From: Oscillospiraceae bacterium
GTDB lineage: Bacteria; Bacillota; Clostridia; Oscillospirales; Oscillospiraceae
Assembly: GCA_017448145.1 (NCBI GenBank)
Contig: JAFSMA010000012.1
Coordinates: 1 to 48,471, forward strand
Direction: 5' to 3'
DNA length: 48,471 nt
Under the pieces are notes generated by a model. That model searched no databases, was not told the origin of the DNA, and was given only the letters and a program-made list of their open reading frames with translations. Shown one piece after another: positions 31,968 to 40,354 of this stretch; within the stretch, counting starts at the first letter, position 1, and each line of letters starts with the position of its first letter. The position numbers were made by a program, and so were the translations under genes.

Positions 31968-32116
31968 ATGGGGAATGACGGTGCGGCACTTGCCGCCAAA
32001 GAGTTATGTTGCGCTTTTTACGGCGCCACCGGGATTGGGCTGGGTACCTTGGCAAGGACTTGCCTGCTGACTGGATTTGCCTTTTCTTGGTGTGGATTTC
32101 CGCTTGGCCTTTCCGT

Positions 32117-32184
32117 TCTGATATGATACCCCCTAAGTAGACCATGGAAATATCCAAAGTCTACTTAGGGGGTATCATATCAGA
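32117..32184. repeat. Perfect 26-bp inverted repeat
   Basis: The left arm (32117-32142, starting TCTGATATGATACCCCC) is the exact reverse complement of 32159-32184, separated by 16 nt. No T-run follows. It lies in a gene-free stretch (31968-32657) at the presumed start of the recombinase module and may be an element boundary, a protein-binding site or a solo palindromic element. Confidence 0.85.
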
Positions 32185-32311
32185 GCAGAGATGCTCTCCC
32201 GGCCCGCTGTTTTGCGGAGACCGATCTGCGGATACTATATTATTATGGTGTATGTCACGCAAAACTGGGCTGTGCAGCAGCAAAATGATTCAAAAAAGCC
32301 GAAAAAAGTGT

Positions 32312-32340
32312 TTGCAATAGGGGACACATAGTGCTATAAT
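32312..32340 (+). promoter_or_regulatory. Promoter of the recombinase leader transcript
   Basis: TTGCAA (32312-32317), 17-nt spacer, perfect TATAAT (32335-32340). The spacer contains ATAGGGGACACATA, repeated exactly at 34500-34513. A leader of about 310 nt with several hairpins precedes the first coding sequence at 32658. Confidence 0.8.
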
Positions 32341-32516
32341 AGGGTAAAAGAAAAAAGTGCGGCAGCAAGAGGGGGCGGCAACCCCCACTTGCCTGCATAG
32401 GTGAAGTGAGCACCTACACAGCAGAAATGAATCTGCACCGCACCTGTAGTATATTCTTTTTTCGCTTCGTTTGCAAGGGGGGAAAGGGTATGCGAAGGGA
32501 CGGGGCAGTATGTGCA

Positions 32517-32547
32517 CCGTGTAGGACTGACCTGCACGGTTTTTCTT
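32517..32547 (+). terminator. Attenuator-like hairpin in the recombinase leader
   Basis: CCGTGTAGG (32517-32525) pairs with CCTGCACGG (32531-32539) with one G-U pair, followed by TTTTTCTT. Since it lies between promoter and recombinase it would stop most transcripts unless bypassed. Earlier leader hairpins are GGGGG/CCCCC (about 32371-32386), TAGGTG/CACCTA and GCAGA/TCTGC. Confidence 0.7.
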
Positions 32548-32657
32548 ATTTCTTCGGAAAGGAGGTTCGTCCGGCCTGCGGGGGCAGGCTGGGCAGGTAT
32601 GTTTGCCGGCATACCTTCATATGTTGGAACAACAAAACGCATATGGAGGGTATCATA

Positions 32658-32762
32658 ATGAAACGCAAAGACATGACGACCTATCGCGTTACGCGTCACT
32701 TTGAGGGGACCCGCTCCGCCAGGGAGGTAGTTGCGGCGCTGGTCAGGACCCACAGCCGATAA
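32658..32762 (+). CDS. Small ORF preceding the serine recombinase
   Basis: A 34-residue basic peptide, MKRKDMTTYRVTRHFEGTRS then AREVVAALVRTHSR. TGGAGGG lies 7 nt before the ATG. The stop is 4 bp before the recombinase ATG, which itself has a poor ribosome site, so translation of this ORF probably feeds the recombinase. Similar short basic ORFs occur before serine recombinases in related mobile elements. Function unknown. Confidence 0.65.
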   Translation: MKRKDMTTYRVTRHFEGTRSAREVVAALVRTHSR

Positions 32763-32766
32763 GCCT

Positions 32767-34377
32767 ATGGGTACGAAAGATACATACCGCGTCGGGCGCT
32801 ACGCCCGACTTTCCCGGGAGGACGGGGACAAGCTGGAGAGCGACAGCATCGTCAACCAGCAGCGGGTGATAGAGGACTACTGCACCGCCCATGCCGGGCT
32901 GGTCATCGTAGAGGACTATGCGGACGACGGCTTTACCGGCACCAACTTTAACCGCCCTGCGTTCCGGCGGATGTTGGACGACATTGAGAAGAACAAAATC
33001 GACTGCATCGTCGTGAAGGACCTGTCCCGTTTCGGCCGTGACTATATCGATATGGGCTACTACCTGGAGCGGTACCTGCCCAGCCGGAATATACGGTTCA
33101 TTGCCATCAATGACAATGTGGACAGCCTGAACGGGCCCTATGACATGCTGCTGCCGCTGAAGAACGTATTCAACACGCAGTACGCCAAGGACATCTCCGG
33201 GAAGGTGCGGAGCGCCTTCCGCGTCAAGCAGCAGCGGGGCGAATTCGTGGGCGCCTTTGCCTCCTACGGCTACCAGAAGGACCCGGAGAACCACAACAGG
33301 CTGATGGTTGACCCGGTGGCAGCCCGGGTGGTTTTGCGGGTGTTTCAGATGGCAGCCCAGGGCATCGGGCAGGTGCGCATTGCCAAGACACTGAACGAGG
33401 AGAAGATTCCCTGTCCCAGTGAGTATAAGAAGATGATGGGCATGAAGTACTGCAACAACCACCGCCTGGAGACCACCCGGTACTGGACCTACGCCACCAT
33501 TCACCGAATGCTGACCAATGAAATGTACGTGGGCGCCATGGTGCAGAACCGCAGTGTGCGGCCCACGATGCACGGCAAGGCAAAGGCGCTGGATAAGAAG
33601 GACTGGGTGGTGGTGGACAATACCCACGAGGCCATTATCTCCCGGGAGCTGTGGGACACGGTGCAGGCGCAGGTGGCAAAGAATGGCCGGGAGATCGACT
33701 TCCAGGGCAACCTGGGCCTGTTCGCAGGCTTTCTGTTTTGCGGCGACTGCGGACGGGCCATGGTCAAGACCATTTGGGGCAAGAAGACCACCTACTCCTG
33801 CGGCTCCTACCGCAGGTATGGGGCGACGGTGTGCAGCAGTCATTCCACGCCTATGGAAACGCTGGAGGCCATCATTCTGGCGGACCTGAATCGCATTATC
33901 GCAGAGGTGAAGGATCTGCGCCAGGTGGCGGAGTCGTGCCGGGAGGAGAGACCCCTGCAGGCGCGGTGCTCGTCCGAGCAGCAGCGTCTTACCGCCGCCT
34001 TGACACGGGTGCAGCACCTGAAGAAGGGCGCCTATGAAGATTACAAGGAGAACCTGCTGTCCCGGGACGAGTATCTCCGCTATAAGGAGGACTACGACAA
34101 GCAGGAGGCGTCATTGCATGGGCAACTGGCTCAGCTGGCGCAGCAGGAGGACCCTCAAGAGCTTTTGCAGGAGCCCTGGGTGGACCAGCTCCTGCGGCTG
34201 GGCTGCCTCACAACGCTGGACCGGGCGACCCTGGCGCAGACGGTGAAGGAAATCCGTGTGTTTGAGGACAAGCACATCGAGATTACCTACCTCTTCTCCG
34301 ACGCGCTGCGGGTGCTGTTGGAAAAACCCGGCGAGGAGGAGGGACAGGCCGCCCGCGAGGAGAACTGCACACCTTAA
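32767..34377 (+). CDS. Large serine recombinase (resolvase/integrase with zinc ribbon)
   Basis: A 536-residue site-specific recombinase. The resolvase domain carries the catalytic Ser 16 in GRYARLSRED, QQRVIEDYC, DDGFTGTNFNRPAF and VVKDLSRFGRDY. The central Recombinase domain has GYQKDPENHNRLMVDP and TIHRMLTNEMYVGAMVQ. A zinc ribbon (CGDCGRAM...SCGSYRRYGATVC) and a coiled coil (about 400-480) complete the usual plan. Such enzymes integrate and excise ICEs, transposons and prophages at short target sites. No partner genes for conjugation are in the window. The broken pdaB gene lies 2 kb to the left, so that gene is a candidate target. Full length with no frameshift. Confidence 0.95.
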   Translation: MGTKDTYRVGRYARLSREDGDKLESDSIVNQQRVIEDYCTAHAGLVIVEDYADDGFTGTNFNRPAFRRMLDDIEKNKIDCIVVKDLSRFGRDYIDMGYYLERYLPSRNIRFIAINDNVDSLNGPYDMLLPLKNVFNTQYAKDISGKVRSAFRVKQQRGEFVGAFASYGYQKDPENHNRLMVDPVAARVVLRVFQMAAQGIGQVRIAKTLNEEKIPCPSEYKKMMGMKYCNNHRLETTRYWTYATIHRMLTNEMYVGAMVQNRSVRPTMHGKAKALDKKDWVVVDNTHEAIISRELWDTVQAQVAKNGREIDFQGNLGLFAGFLFCGDCGRAMVKTIWGKKTTYSCGSYRRYGATVCSSHSTPMETLEAIILADLNRIIAEVKDLRQVAESCREERPLQARCSSEQQRLTAALTRVQHLKKGAYEDYKENLLSRDEYLRYKEDYDKQEASLHGQLAQLAQQEDPQELLQEPWVDQLLRLGCLTTLDRATLAQTVKEIRVFEDKHIEITYLFSDALRVLLEKPGEEEGQAAREENCTP

Positions 34378-34557
34378 GGGCAGCGAACAGCCGCCCCAAA
34401 AGGACGGCAGGATGCGCAACCTGCTATTTCCAACAGAAGAAAAGGATGGGTGCGGTGAGAAAGAAAACCGTTTCTCGCCGGGCCCAAATAAAGGTACATA
34501 TAGGGGACACATAAGCAAGGGCGTGTGCCTGGATAATATGATAAGGAGGTAATACAT

Positions 34558-34788
34558 ATGAAACGTCACGGTAAACAAGCAAACGCAAGGCTGTATCACT
34601 TCGGCAGGAGGGAGAGCAGCGCCACCACCGCTCCGGCTGGGTGGGGGAGGGAGCGGATGATGCTCTCGGGTGGTCTGGATATGGACTGTCGTAGCCGCGG
34701 CTCATTCACGGCTTGGGGGGTACCTGAAGCTGATAGGGTGAGCCTGTACCGGCAGGGCTGTGTGCTGATGGGAGAAGGTGTGGCGTAA
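34558..34788 (+). CDS. Hypothetical small basic protein after the recombinase
   Basis: A 76-residue frame starting MKRHGKQANARLYHFGRRES with a strong AAGGAGG site 8 nt upstream. No domain is recognised and the composition is Gly/Arg/Ser-rich. It lies 180 bp after the recombinase. The ribosome site supports translation, but the rest could be a decayed or fused reading frame. Confidence 0.4.
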   Translation: MKRHGKQANARLYHFGRRESSATTAPAGWGRERMMLSGGLDMDCRSRGSFTAWGVPEADRVSLYRQGCVLMGEGVA

Positions 34789-34794
34789 AAAACG

Positions 34795-34920
34795 AATTTG
34801 CACAGCATTGACAATCTGTTTACCCTGGCAAAGCCGCTTGGCGTTACCGTGGGTAAAATGATTGCGAGAAAACACTATTGCAACGGCAGGGAGGGGCTGT
34901 TCCCCTCCCACACACAATAA
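34795..34920 (+). pseudogene. C-terminal remnant of an XRE-family HTH regulator
   Basis: The frame reads NLHSIDNLFTLAKPLGVTVGKMI and continues to a TAA at 34918. The S-I-D-N-L-x-x-L-A-x-x-L-x-V-x-V pattern is the last helix pair of Cro/C1-type HTH domains. No N-terminal part or start codon precedes it. A GGGAGGGG/CCCCTCCC hairpin lies inside its last codons. Confidence 0.45.
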
Positions 34921-34947
34921 TACTCTACGAAAGATGAGGTAAGAAAA

Positions 34948-35919
34948 ATGAGCATCATGGACGATTATCAGAATAGCCAGAAGTTTTTCTTTGGCATGGC
35001 CGGTGGTTATAACGCCTACGACGTGTGCGCCGCCTTCATTCTGCAGGAGATGCGGCTGTATCGGAATAAGAACGGCGGGCGGAACATGGTTTGCACGCTG
35101 CGGAACTGCAAGGGCGCCATCGCCGGCATCTGCTTTGATTACAGCGGCGAGCTGGATGAGGCCAGCGCCGGCACTCCTGTGATGGTGCAGGGTCGAATGG
35201 GCTCCTACAAGGGCGCGCCTCAGATTCGGATTATCGACATCTGGCCTCTGGATGCTGACAACGCGCAGAACGACATTCGGACGCTGCTGCCCCACGGGTT
35301 GCTGTCGGGGGAAGAGGGGTTTAAGAAGTTCTGGGATGCCATGGTGGCGAAAATCCAGAACGGGGACTATCTGCTGCTGTGCAAGGCGCTGGTGGACGAG
35401 AATAAGGAGGTGTTCAGTAGCTGCCCGGCGTCCACCGGCAGCCATCACGCCTGCGTGGGCGGTCTGCTGACCCACACCTACGAGGTGATGGAGTGGGCGT
35501 ATAACTTCGCTGAATACTACAATGATACCTATGACTTTGGCATTGACAAAGAGCTGCTGACTGCCGGGGCGGTGCTCCACGACATCGGCAAGGTGCGTGA
35601 GTATGGCTTTGACAGCACCGGCGCGGCAATGCGGCCCACGGATGCCATGAAAGAAAACGCCCATGCGCTGGAGGGCGCCATGATGATCCGGCAGATGGCC
35701 CAGGAGTTGGGCACGCCGGAGGATAAGGCCAAGAAGCTGGCAAACCTGGTGGCCAGCCACCACACCGCCTACCCGTTCCGCGTGGGCGTGAGCCCCATCA
35801 CGCCGGAGGCTCGGCTGCTGGCGGTGGTGGACAACCTGGACAGCAGTGTGAGCAGTAACTTCGGTAAGGACATCACTTTCATGGAGGGCAAGCCGGTGCA
35901 TATTCAGGACGTGGCGTGA
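34948..35919 (+). CDS. YhaM-like OB-fold/HD-domain exoribonuclease
   Basis: A 323-residue protein. The N-terminal 110 residues resemble an OB-fold (GTPVMVQGRMGSYKGAPQIRI). The HD domain has STGSHHACVGGLLTHTYEVM, VLHDIGKVREYG, ENAHALEGAMMI and ASHHTAY, supplying the His/Asp metal ligands. This order is that of YhaM/CBF1-type 3'-5' exonucleases, which trim RNA or single-stranded DNA. GAGGT is 8 nt upstream of the ATG. Versions of this gene are common cargo in mobile elements of gut Bacillota. It stands alone, with fragments on both sides. Confidence 0.88.
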   Translation: MSIMDDYQNSQKFFFGMAGGYNAYDVCAAFILQEMRLYRNKNGGRNMVCTLRNCKGAIAGICFDYSGELDEASAGTPVMVQGRMGSYKGAPQIRIIDIWPLDADNAQNDIRTLLPHGLLSGEEGFKKFWDAMVAKIQNGDYLLLCKALVDENKEVFSSCPASTGSHHACVGGLLTHTYEVMEWAYNFAEYYNDTYDFGIDKELLTAGAVLHDIGKVREYGFDSTGAAMRPTDAMKENAHALEGAMMIRQMAQELGTPEDKAKKLANLVASHHTAYPFRVGVSPITPEARLLAVVDNLDSSVSSNFGKDITFMEGKPVHIQDVA

Positions 35920-35959
35920 GAAAGGATGGGGCATAGGATTCCTCGAAACGGATAAAACA

Positions 35960-36006
35960 CTCCCCCTATGGGAGACAGAGGGAAACTCTGCCGAACATAG
36001 GGGGAG
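35960..36006. repeat. 11-bp inverted repeat after the YhaM-like gene
   Basis: CTCCCCCTATG (35960-35970) pairs with CATAGGGGGAG (35996-36006); the 25-nt loop includes a second small stem. It may be the terminator of the YhaM-like gene or a junction scar before the gene fragment that follows. Confidence 0.6.
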
Positions 36007-36021
36007 CGTGATTATGCATAG

Positions 36022-36336
36022 ATTTATATCGTGTTGCTGGAAACCGCGCTGGCAAACTTGAAAAAGCAGGTGTTTGTCCTGCAGTTCGCTGTTGGTGAGT
36101 TTGACATGGTGGTCTTTGACCCGGCTGCTGCGTCCTGCGAGATATTTGAGATCAAGCACAGCACCGAGGTCGTCCCAGAGCAGGCACGACATCTGCTCGA
36201 CCCGGAGAAGTGCGCTATGACGGAGCACCGCTATGGGTCGGTCACAAGAAAAACCGTCCTGTATCGCGGCGCGACGCAGGACGGTGAAGGAATACGGTAT
36301 GTGAATGTGGAGGAGTATCTGAAGGGTGTCGGTTGA
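36022..36336 (+). pseudogene. C-terminal fragment of an AAA/DUF4143-type ATPase
   Basis: An open frame closed on the left by a stop at 36019 and lacking a credible start. It encodes VGEFDMVVFDP, CEIFEIKHSTEVVPEQARHL and GIRYVNVEEYL, matching the C-terminal nuclease-like domain of DUF4143/ATP-binding proteins. The ATPase half is missing. Fragmentation suggests repeated insertion and deletion here. Confidence 0.7.
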
Positions 36337-36350
36337 ACCGACACCCTTCG
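36321..36350 (+). terminator. Hairpin ending the ATPase fragment
   Basis: GAAGGGTGTCGGTT (36321-36334) pairs with AACCGACACCCTTC (36336-36349); the stem spans the fragment's stop codon. The T-run is poor. Confidence 0.6.
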
Positions 36351-36435
36351 CCTTTCGTAGTGGAGCAATCTTAGTCAATTCGATCATTTCAAATGAGTTT
36401 TTTCGATGGCTGGTTTAGAGTTGATAATTCATTAT

Positions 36436-36466
36436 ATCCCCACGGGACATATCATCCCATGGGGAT
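36436..36466 (-). terminator. Terminator-like hairpin after the DUF262/HNH gene
   Basis: A 12-bp stem (36436-36447 with 36455-36466, one wobble) 13 bp beyond the minus-strand stop. It probably ends the defence operon. Confidence 0.6.
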
Positions 36467-36478
36467 GCTAAAACAGTT

Positions 36479-38230
36479 TTATGAATTATCCTCGATTAAG
36501 CCGTTATTCTGTAGGTATTCCGTAAATGCAAAGATAATCTTAGCATTCCTCTGGACTATGTCTTTCTCCTGGAAGTCTGTCAGAGACGATGCAAGGTCCA
36601 AAAGCTCCTTGATTTTTGTTCCATCCTTCCATTGTTTCCGGAGGTTCTGATAACCCTTATAATACTTAATCTTGTCTGCAAATCGATAATCTGAAGCACT
36701 GATATTCACACGCTTTTCAAGCAGCGCCTTGTTTCCCAACGACTCCAGATTGCGGGAGTTCGAGAGGGAGCGTTCTTTTTCCTGACGATTCCGGGGATAG
36801 ATATGTTCGATGTCAAGACGACTCTCCAACGGTAAAAGCTCTTGCTCTTTATCCTGATATGCCCACCAAGTTAACATAGACCTTGTAATTCCACGATTGT
36901 TGCTGAACACATAGTTGTTGAATACGTTTGTGACCGCCTGTACGTTGAACTGGAAACCAGCGAATGTGACCGGGAGATCGTTTACGATGTTTACCATCTC
37001 TGCGTATATTGGGGTACGAAGTGCATTGACACCTGGGTTAGTGACCGCGTATGCCCAGATAAATCCTGTGATCTTATGAAGAAAATCGCAGAACTTATCA
37101 TCGTCCAGCATCCCAGAAGCGTTCCGATTATGGAGGTAATATACGGATACGATGTATGCCCACATGCCATTAGGTGCATAATTCAAAACGAATAAACGAC
37201 GTAGGCAGGCTTCAGAAAAGCGATCTTTGTTTTGCAGCTCAACATCGTTCCAGAAGTTCGCTAGATCGATAATATTGTTGAAGGTCTCATCGCTTTTAAG
37301 AAGAGCATAAGCATTCCGCTCGTAAAATTTCCGCAGAGCTTCCGTAGTGGATGATTTCATCCCCAATTTAGCACGCTCGTAATACATGTATCGTGTAAAA
37401 GCCTCGTCCATTGGCGTGCCGGTGATAGGGTGATAAATCTTGGAGCAAAGCTCGTCCAACTGTTTCCATCGTTCAATGAACTCTGCTTTGCGTCCTTTCA
37501 GACTGTAATACTTGTAGAACTGAGCCTTAAAAATATCAGAATCTGATAGCGGTTTGCCTCGATCATTCAAAGTGGAAAAAATACGCAGCGCGGTATCCTG
37601 AGACTCTGCTTCAATCGGAAGAAGAATACAATTATTTAGTAAACGGGTAGGCAGATGTGCAAAATAGCTTGGGTACTCCTCAAGGAATGTATTTATCTTC
37701 TTCTGGAAAAAGCGATAGTTTTGCGCATACTGGCTCTTTTGGTTATCGTCAGCTATACCAGTCCGAAGGATTTCTCGTAGTTCCTGTTTTGCTTCGTCTG
37801 TTGCCACTTCGGATTCTAATTTCAAAGAATTCAAGTCCGGTTTATCGAACTCATCAGTTTTCCAAATACACTGCTCAATATTTTTCCTGGTGGTAACCGA
37901 CAGCTCATCCTTCATTTTCCCATAACGAGCATGAAATGCCCGGAGGAGAAGCATGAGTGTAGTCAGACGCTGTTGTCCGTCAATAACTTCCTGACGCTTG
38001 TCCTCGTTGAGGAATGTTACGATCGGCCCCAGAAAGTATTCGTCGTTGTGACGATCAAACTTATCGCAGTCGTTATCTGGAAAGGCGAATGCAAAAATGT
38101 CATCCCATAGGGTCTGACATTCCTTTTCCTCCCATGCATATGGACGTTGATAATCCGGGATAAGAAAATCAGCTTTATTGTCGCCCAGTAGCTGCCGGAC
38201 GGTTTTCTGTTCTATGTCAAGTTTGGACAT
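36479..38230 (-). CDS. GmrSD-like DUF262/DUF1524 (HNH) restriction protein
   Basis: A 583-residue protein combining the two halves of GmrSD-type modification-dependent restriction. The DUF262 half has IPDYQRPYAWEEK (about 24-36), DGQQRLTTL (about 84-92) and STLNDRGKPLSDSDIFKAQ. The DUF1524 half has the HNH-type motif DIEHIYPRN near residue 490 with NLESLGNKALL after it. Known members cleave modified phage DNA using NTP. The MSKL start at 38230 has AAGGAG 8 nt upstream; ATG 38236 is too close to it. GC content is clearly lower than in the left part of the window. It lies downstream of methyltransferase genes, so it may sense their modification or be an independent layer. Confidence 0.9.
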   Translation of the reverse strand: MSKLDIEQKTVRQLLGDNKADFLIPDYQRPYAWEEKECQTLWDDIFAFAFPDNDCDKFDRHNDEYFLGPIVTFLNEDKRQEVIDGQQRLTTLMLLLRAFHARYGKMKDELSVTTRKNIEQCIWKTDEFDKPDLNSLKLESEVATDEAKQELREILRTGIADDNQKSQYAQNYRFFQKKINTFLEEYPSYFAHLPTRLLNNCILLPIEAESQDTALRIFSTLNDRGKPLSDSDIFKAQFYKYYSLKGRKAEFIERWKQLDELCSKIYHPITGTPMDEAFTRYMYYERAKLGMKSSTTEALRKFYERNAYALLKSDETFNNIIDLANFWNDVELQNKDRFSEACLRRLFVLNYAPNGMWAYIVSVYYLHNRNASGMLDDDKFCDFLHKITGFIWAYAVTNPGVNALRTPIYAEMVNIVNDLPVTFAGFQFNVQAVTNVFNNYVFSNNRGITRSMLTWWAYQDKEQELLPLESRLDIEHIYPRNRQEKERSLSNSRNLESLGNKALLEKRVNISASDYRFADKIKYYKGYQNLRKQWKDGTKIKELLDLASSLTDFQEKDIVQRNAKIIFAFTEYLQNNGLIEDNS

Positions 38231-38370
38231 GTGCATTTCTCCTTATGTTCCGAATATGGAGTTGTTCCTGCTTGTTTCATTACTCCATTAGTCTCAAGGA
38301 TACGCGTTTGAGAATATAATTCAATCAATTTGCATATCGTAAATAAACGGAAAAAGGACACGATGAAATC

Positions 38371-38598
38371 ATGAAGCTATATTCAATAAGCATATCTGGA
38401 AAGAGGTACCACTTTTTAGGGGAAATACCGCTACCACTTGTTAGTTTGATTGATGATTACTGCGGCAGCTATAATAACGGCAACTCATCTGATGATCCCG
38501 ATAAAGCATTCTCGGAACTATATAGATTTGTCCGTTACGAACTTAAGTGTAATATCAATCCTTTTGATATAGATCATGTTTTCCGTATCAATCTTTAG
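38371..38598 (+). CDS. Small hypothetical protein, opposite strand within the defence operon
   Basis: A 75-residue frame, MKLYSISISGKRYHFLGEIP onward, acidic in the middle (DDPDKAFSELYRF). Its stop is one base from the stop of the DGQHR gene, so the two are convergent. An AAAAGGA site lies about 11 nt upstream. Composition is protein-like and not a shadow of another gene, since nothing is coded opposite it. No family recognised. Confidence 0.5.
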   Translation: MKLYSISISGKRYHFLGEIPLPLVSLIDDYCGSYNNGNSSDDPDKAFSELYRFVRYELKCNINPFDIDHVFRINL

Positions 38599-38599
38599 T

Positions 38600-40354
38600 T
38601 TAAATTGTTGCAATAGTATCAGGTTCAATTTTGAAAGCCTCTCTCAATATAACTGTTGAAAACTTTCTGTACTGGCTTGACGTATATAGAAAGCTGTCTT
38701 TTGAAAACTCATAATGCCATGCACTAAAGAGGCTATCATAGTAACTGAAATCTCTCACGCCGTTGATGCTCAGCTGTCTTGTTAAGGCAATGATAAAACC
38801 ATTGATTGCGATAACAGATAGCAGCTTTGACGTTTCGTCATCCCACTGATCTTTAAGATTTTTCTTTATTGCACCAAAATAGTTCCGCAAGACTGACGTG
38901 CAGAACGAAACATAATCATCAATTGCATCACTTTTCAAACCACGAAGCGCATCTTTATCTCCATCCCAGTATGTAAACAAGCTCTGTTTTCCCTCAGAAG
39001 GAGTAACCGTCACTAAATATCGTAATGCAAAACGTACAATAGACGCCGTTTTGATTTTTCCACTGTCAAGAGAGGACAGTTGCAGCAGATTATGAAACGG
39101 CCCTTGTTTATTGAGCTTCTCAATGACAAACTGCGCGATGCTTTCATCTGCAATCGGATTTTGAATTCGTTTTACGTGAAGCAATACATTTTGCGGAACA
39201 GGTTTCGCATTAGAATTGATATCGACGAATATTTCACTTTGAATTCGCGCACGTTCTTCTTCGCTCATATTAGCAGGAAAAATCAATCCAGTTACAAGCA
39301 AATGCAACTGTTTTCTTAATTCTGATATGATTCGCTCTTGTTTAGAGTCGTTCCCACTTTCATAGTGAGCAAAGATTCTATGCTGTCCGTCAATTACACA
39401 AATACTGTTGATTTCCTTTGGAAAGATAAGTGTGCAGTTCCCCTCAAGGTCGCCTATTTCATCAACAGTTTTGTAATCGCCGCCCTCATCACAGAACCTC
39501 ACTCGATCAGGAAGTCCGACGATGATATTGTTGAAAAAGGCTTCTCCTTTGGCCTCTATAAATGATCGAATACTTTTAATCTTATTCTTTTCAAGTAATC
39601 TCTGATAAAGCCAAATAGATTCAGCCCAATTGTCTTTACGCATAACGTAGCATGTATTCATCAGATCTTCTGCAGACATCATGAACGACACTATGCGCAC
39701 ATTGTTTTTGATCCCGGTGAATGATTTCGGATAGATTATTGGAGCTGTTATTGAAGCATTCTCATGCGAACTAGATACTGGGCCAATATCTGAGCTTCTT
39801 AAGCCAAGAAAACGGAATACCTCATTTCTTGCGGAGTGTTTTATGCACTGCGTAATCCACTGAAAATAATTCAGGGTTTGAGGTTGAACGAATACTAACT
39901 CAGAAAACAATTGATAATCATCGTTGCTCAAAGATAATTCTTCTTTTGACATGTATAAGGCGTATGCTTTGATGCGTCTATTATCATATTTTTGAAGATC
40001 ACTCGCTCGTTCTGGGAACATCTTCACTAATTCCGTTATGAAACACGAGAGATTGCCCTTTATCTGTCCAAACGCCTCGTTTTTCGTTCGAATGTGATCG
40101 CGAATATTCGTTGTTGTAATTGTATCTTCACAGATCAACCAAACATTTTCATAAATGAAAAGTGCATCTACTTCCACTTTGCGATGTCCAATATACATCT
40201 CTTGATCATTGGTGGGATAATACTGAAAACCGGCATCAGTAAAAGTTTTTACGATTTTCCTCTTGAAAAGACTCTTTGATCGTTTTTCAAGTTGTTTCGG
40301 TGATAGGGTTTTGCTTTTTGACGCACTATTAACCTTACGACTATTCTTCTTCAT
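38600..40354 (-). CDS. DGQHR-domain protein (DndB-like) with N-terminal nuclease-like region
   Basis: A 584-residue protein. The name-giving motif appears as CVIDGQHRIFAHYE (about residue 335), followed by INSNAKPVPQN. DGQHR proteins include DndB, a regulator in phosphorothioate systems, and proteins in other modification islands. The N-terminal third has YIGHRKVEVDALFIYENVWLICEDT, a beta-strand arrangement with E-x-D that resembles a PD-(D/E)XK core. No dnd genes are here, so a phosphorothioate role is unlikely. It overlaps the upstream methyltransferase by 14 bp. Low GC and AT-rich codons mark it as transferred. Confidence 0.82.
   Translation of the reverse strand: MKKNSRKVNSASKSKTLSPKQLEKRSKSLFKRKIVKTFTDAGFQYYPTNDQEMYIGHRKVEVDALFIYENVWLICEDTITTTNIRDHIRTKNEAFGQIKGNLSCFITELVKMFPERASDLQKYDNRRIKAYALYMSKEELSLSNDDYQLFSELVFVQPQTLNYFQWITQCIKHSARNEVFRFLGLRSSDIGPVSSSHENASITAPIIYPKSFTGIKNNVRIVSFMMSAEDLMNTCYVMRKDNWAESIWLYQRLLEKNKIKSIRSFIEAKGEAFFNNIIVGLPDRVRFCDEGGDYKTVDEIGDLEGNCTLIFPKEINSICVIDGQHRIFAHYESGNDSKQERIISELRKQLHLLVTGLIFPANMSEEERARIQSEIFVDINSNAKPVPQNVLLHVKRIQNPIADESIAQFVIEKLNKQGPFHNLLQLSSLDSGKIKTASIVRFALRYLVTVTPSEGKQSLFTYWDGDKDALRGLKSDAIDDYVSFCTSVLRNYFGAIKKNLKDQWDDETSKLLSVIAINGFIIALTRQLSINGVRDFSYYDSLFSAWHYEFSKDSFLYTSSQYRKFSTVILREAFKIEPDTIATI

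Noticed and set aside
38600..40354. Phosphorothioate (dnd/ssp) system
   Set aside because: The DGQHR domain suggests DndB, but no dndA, C, D, E or ssp genes are present.
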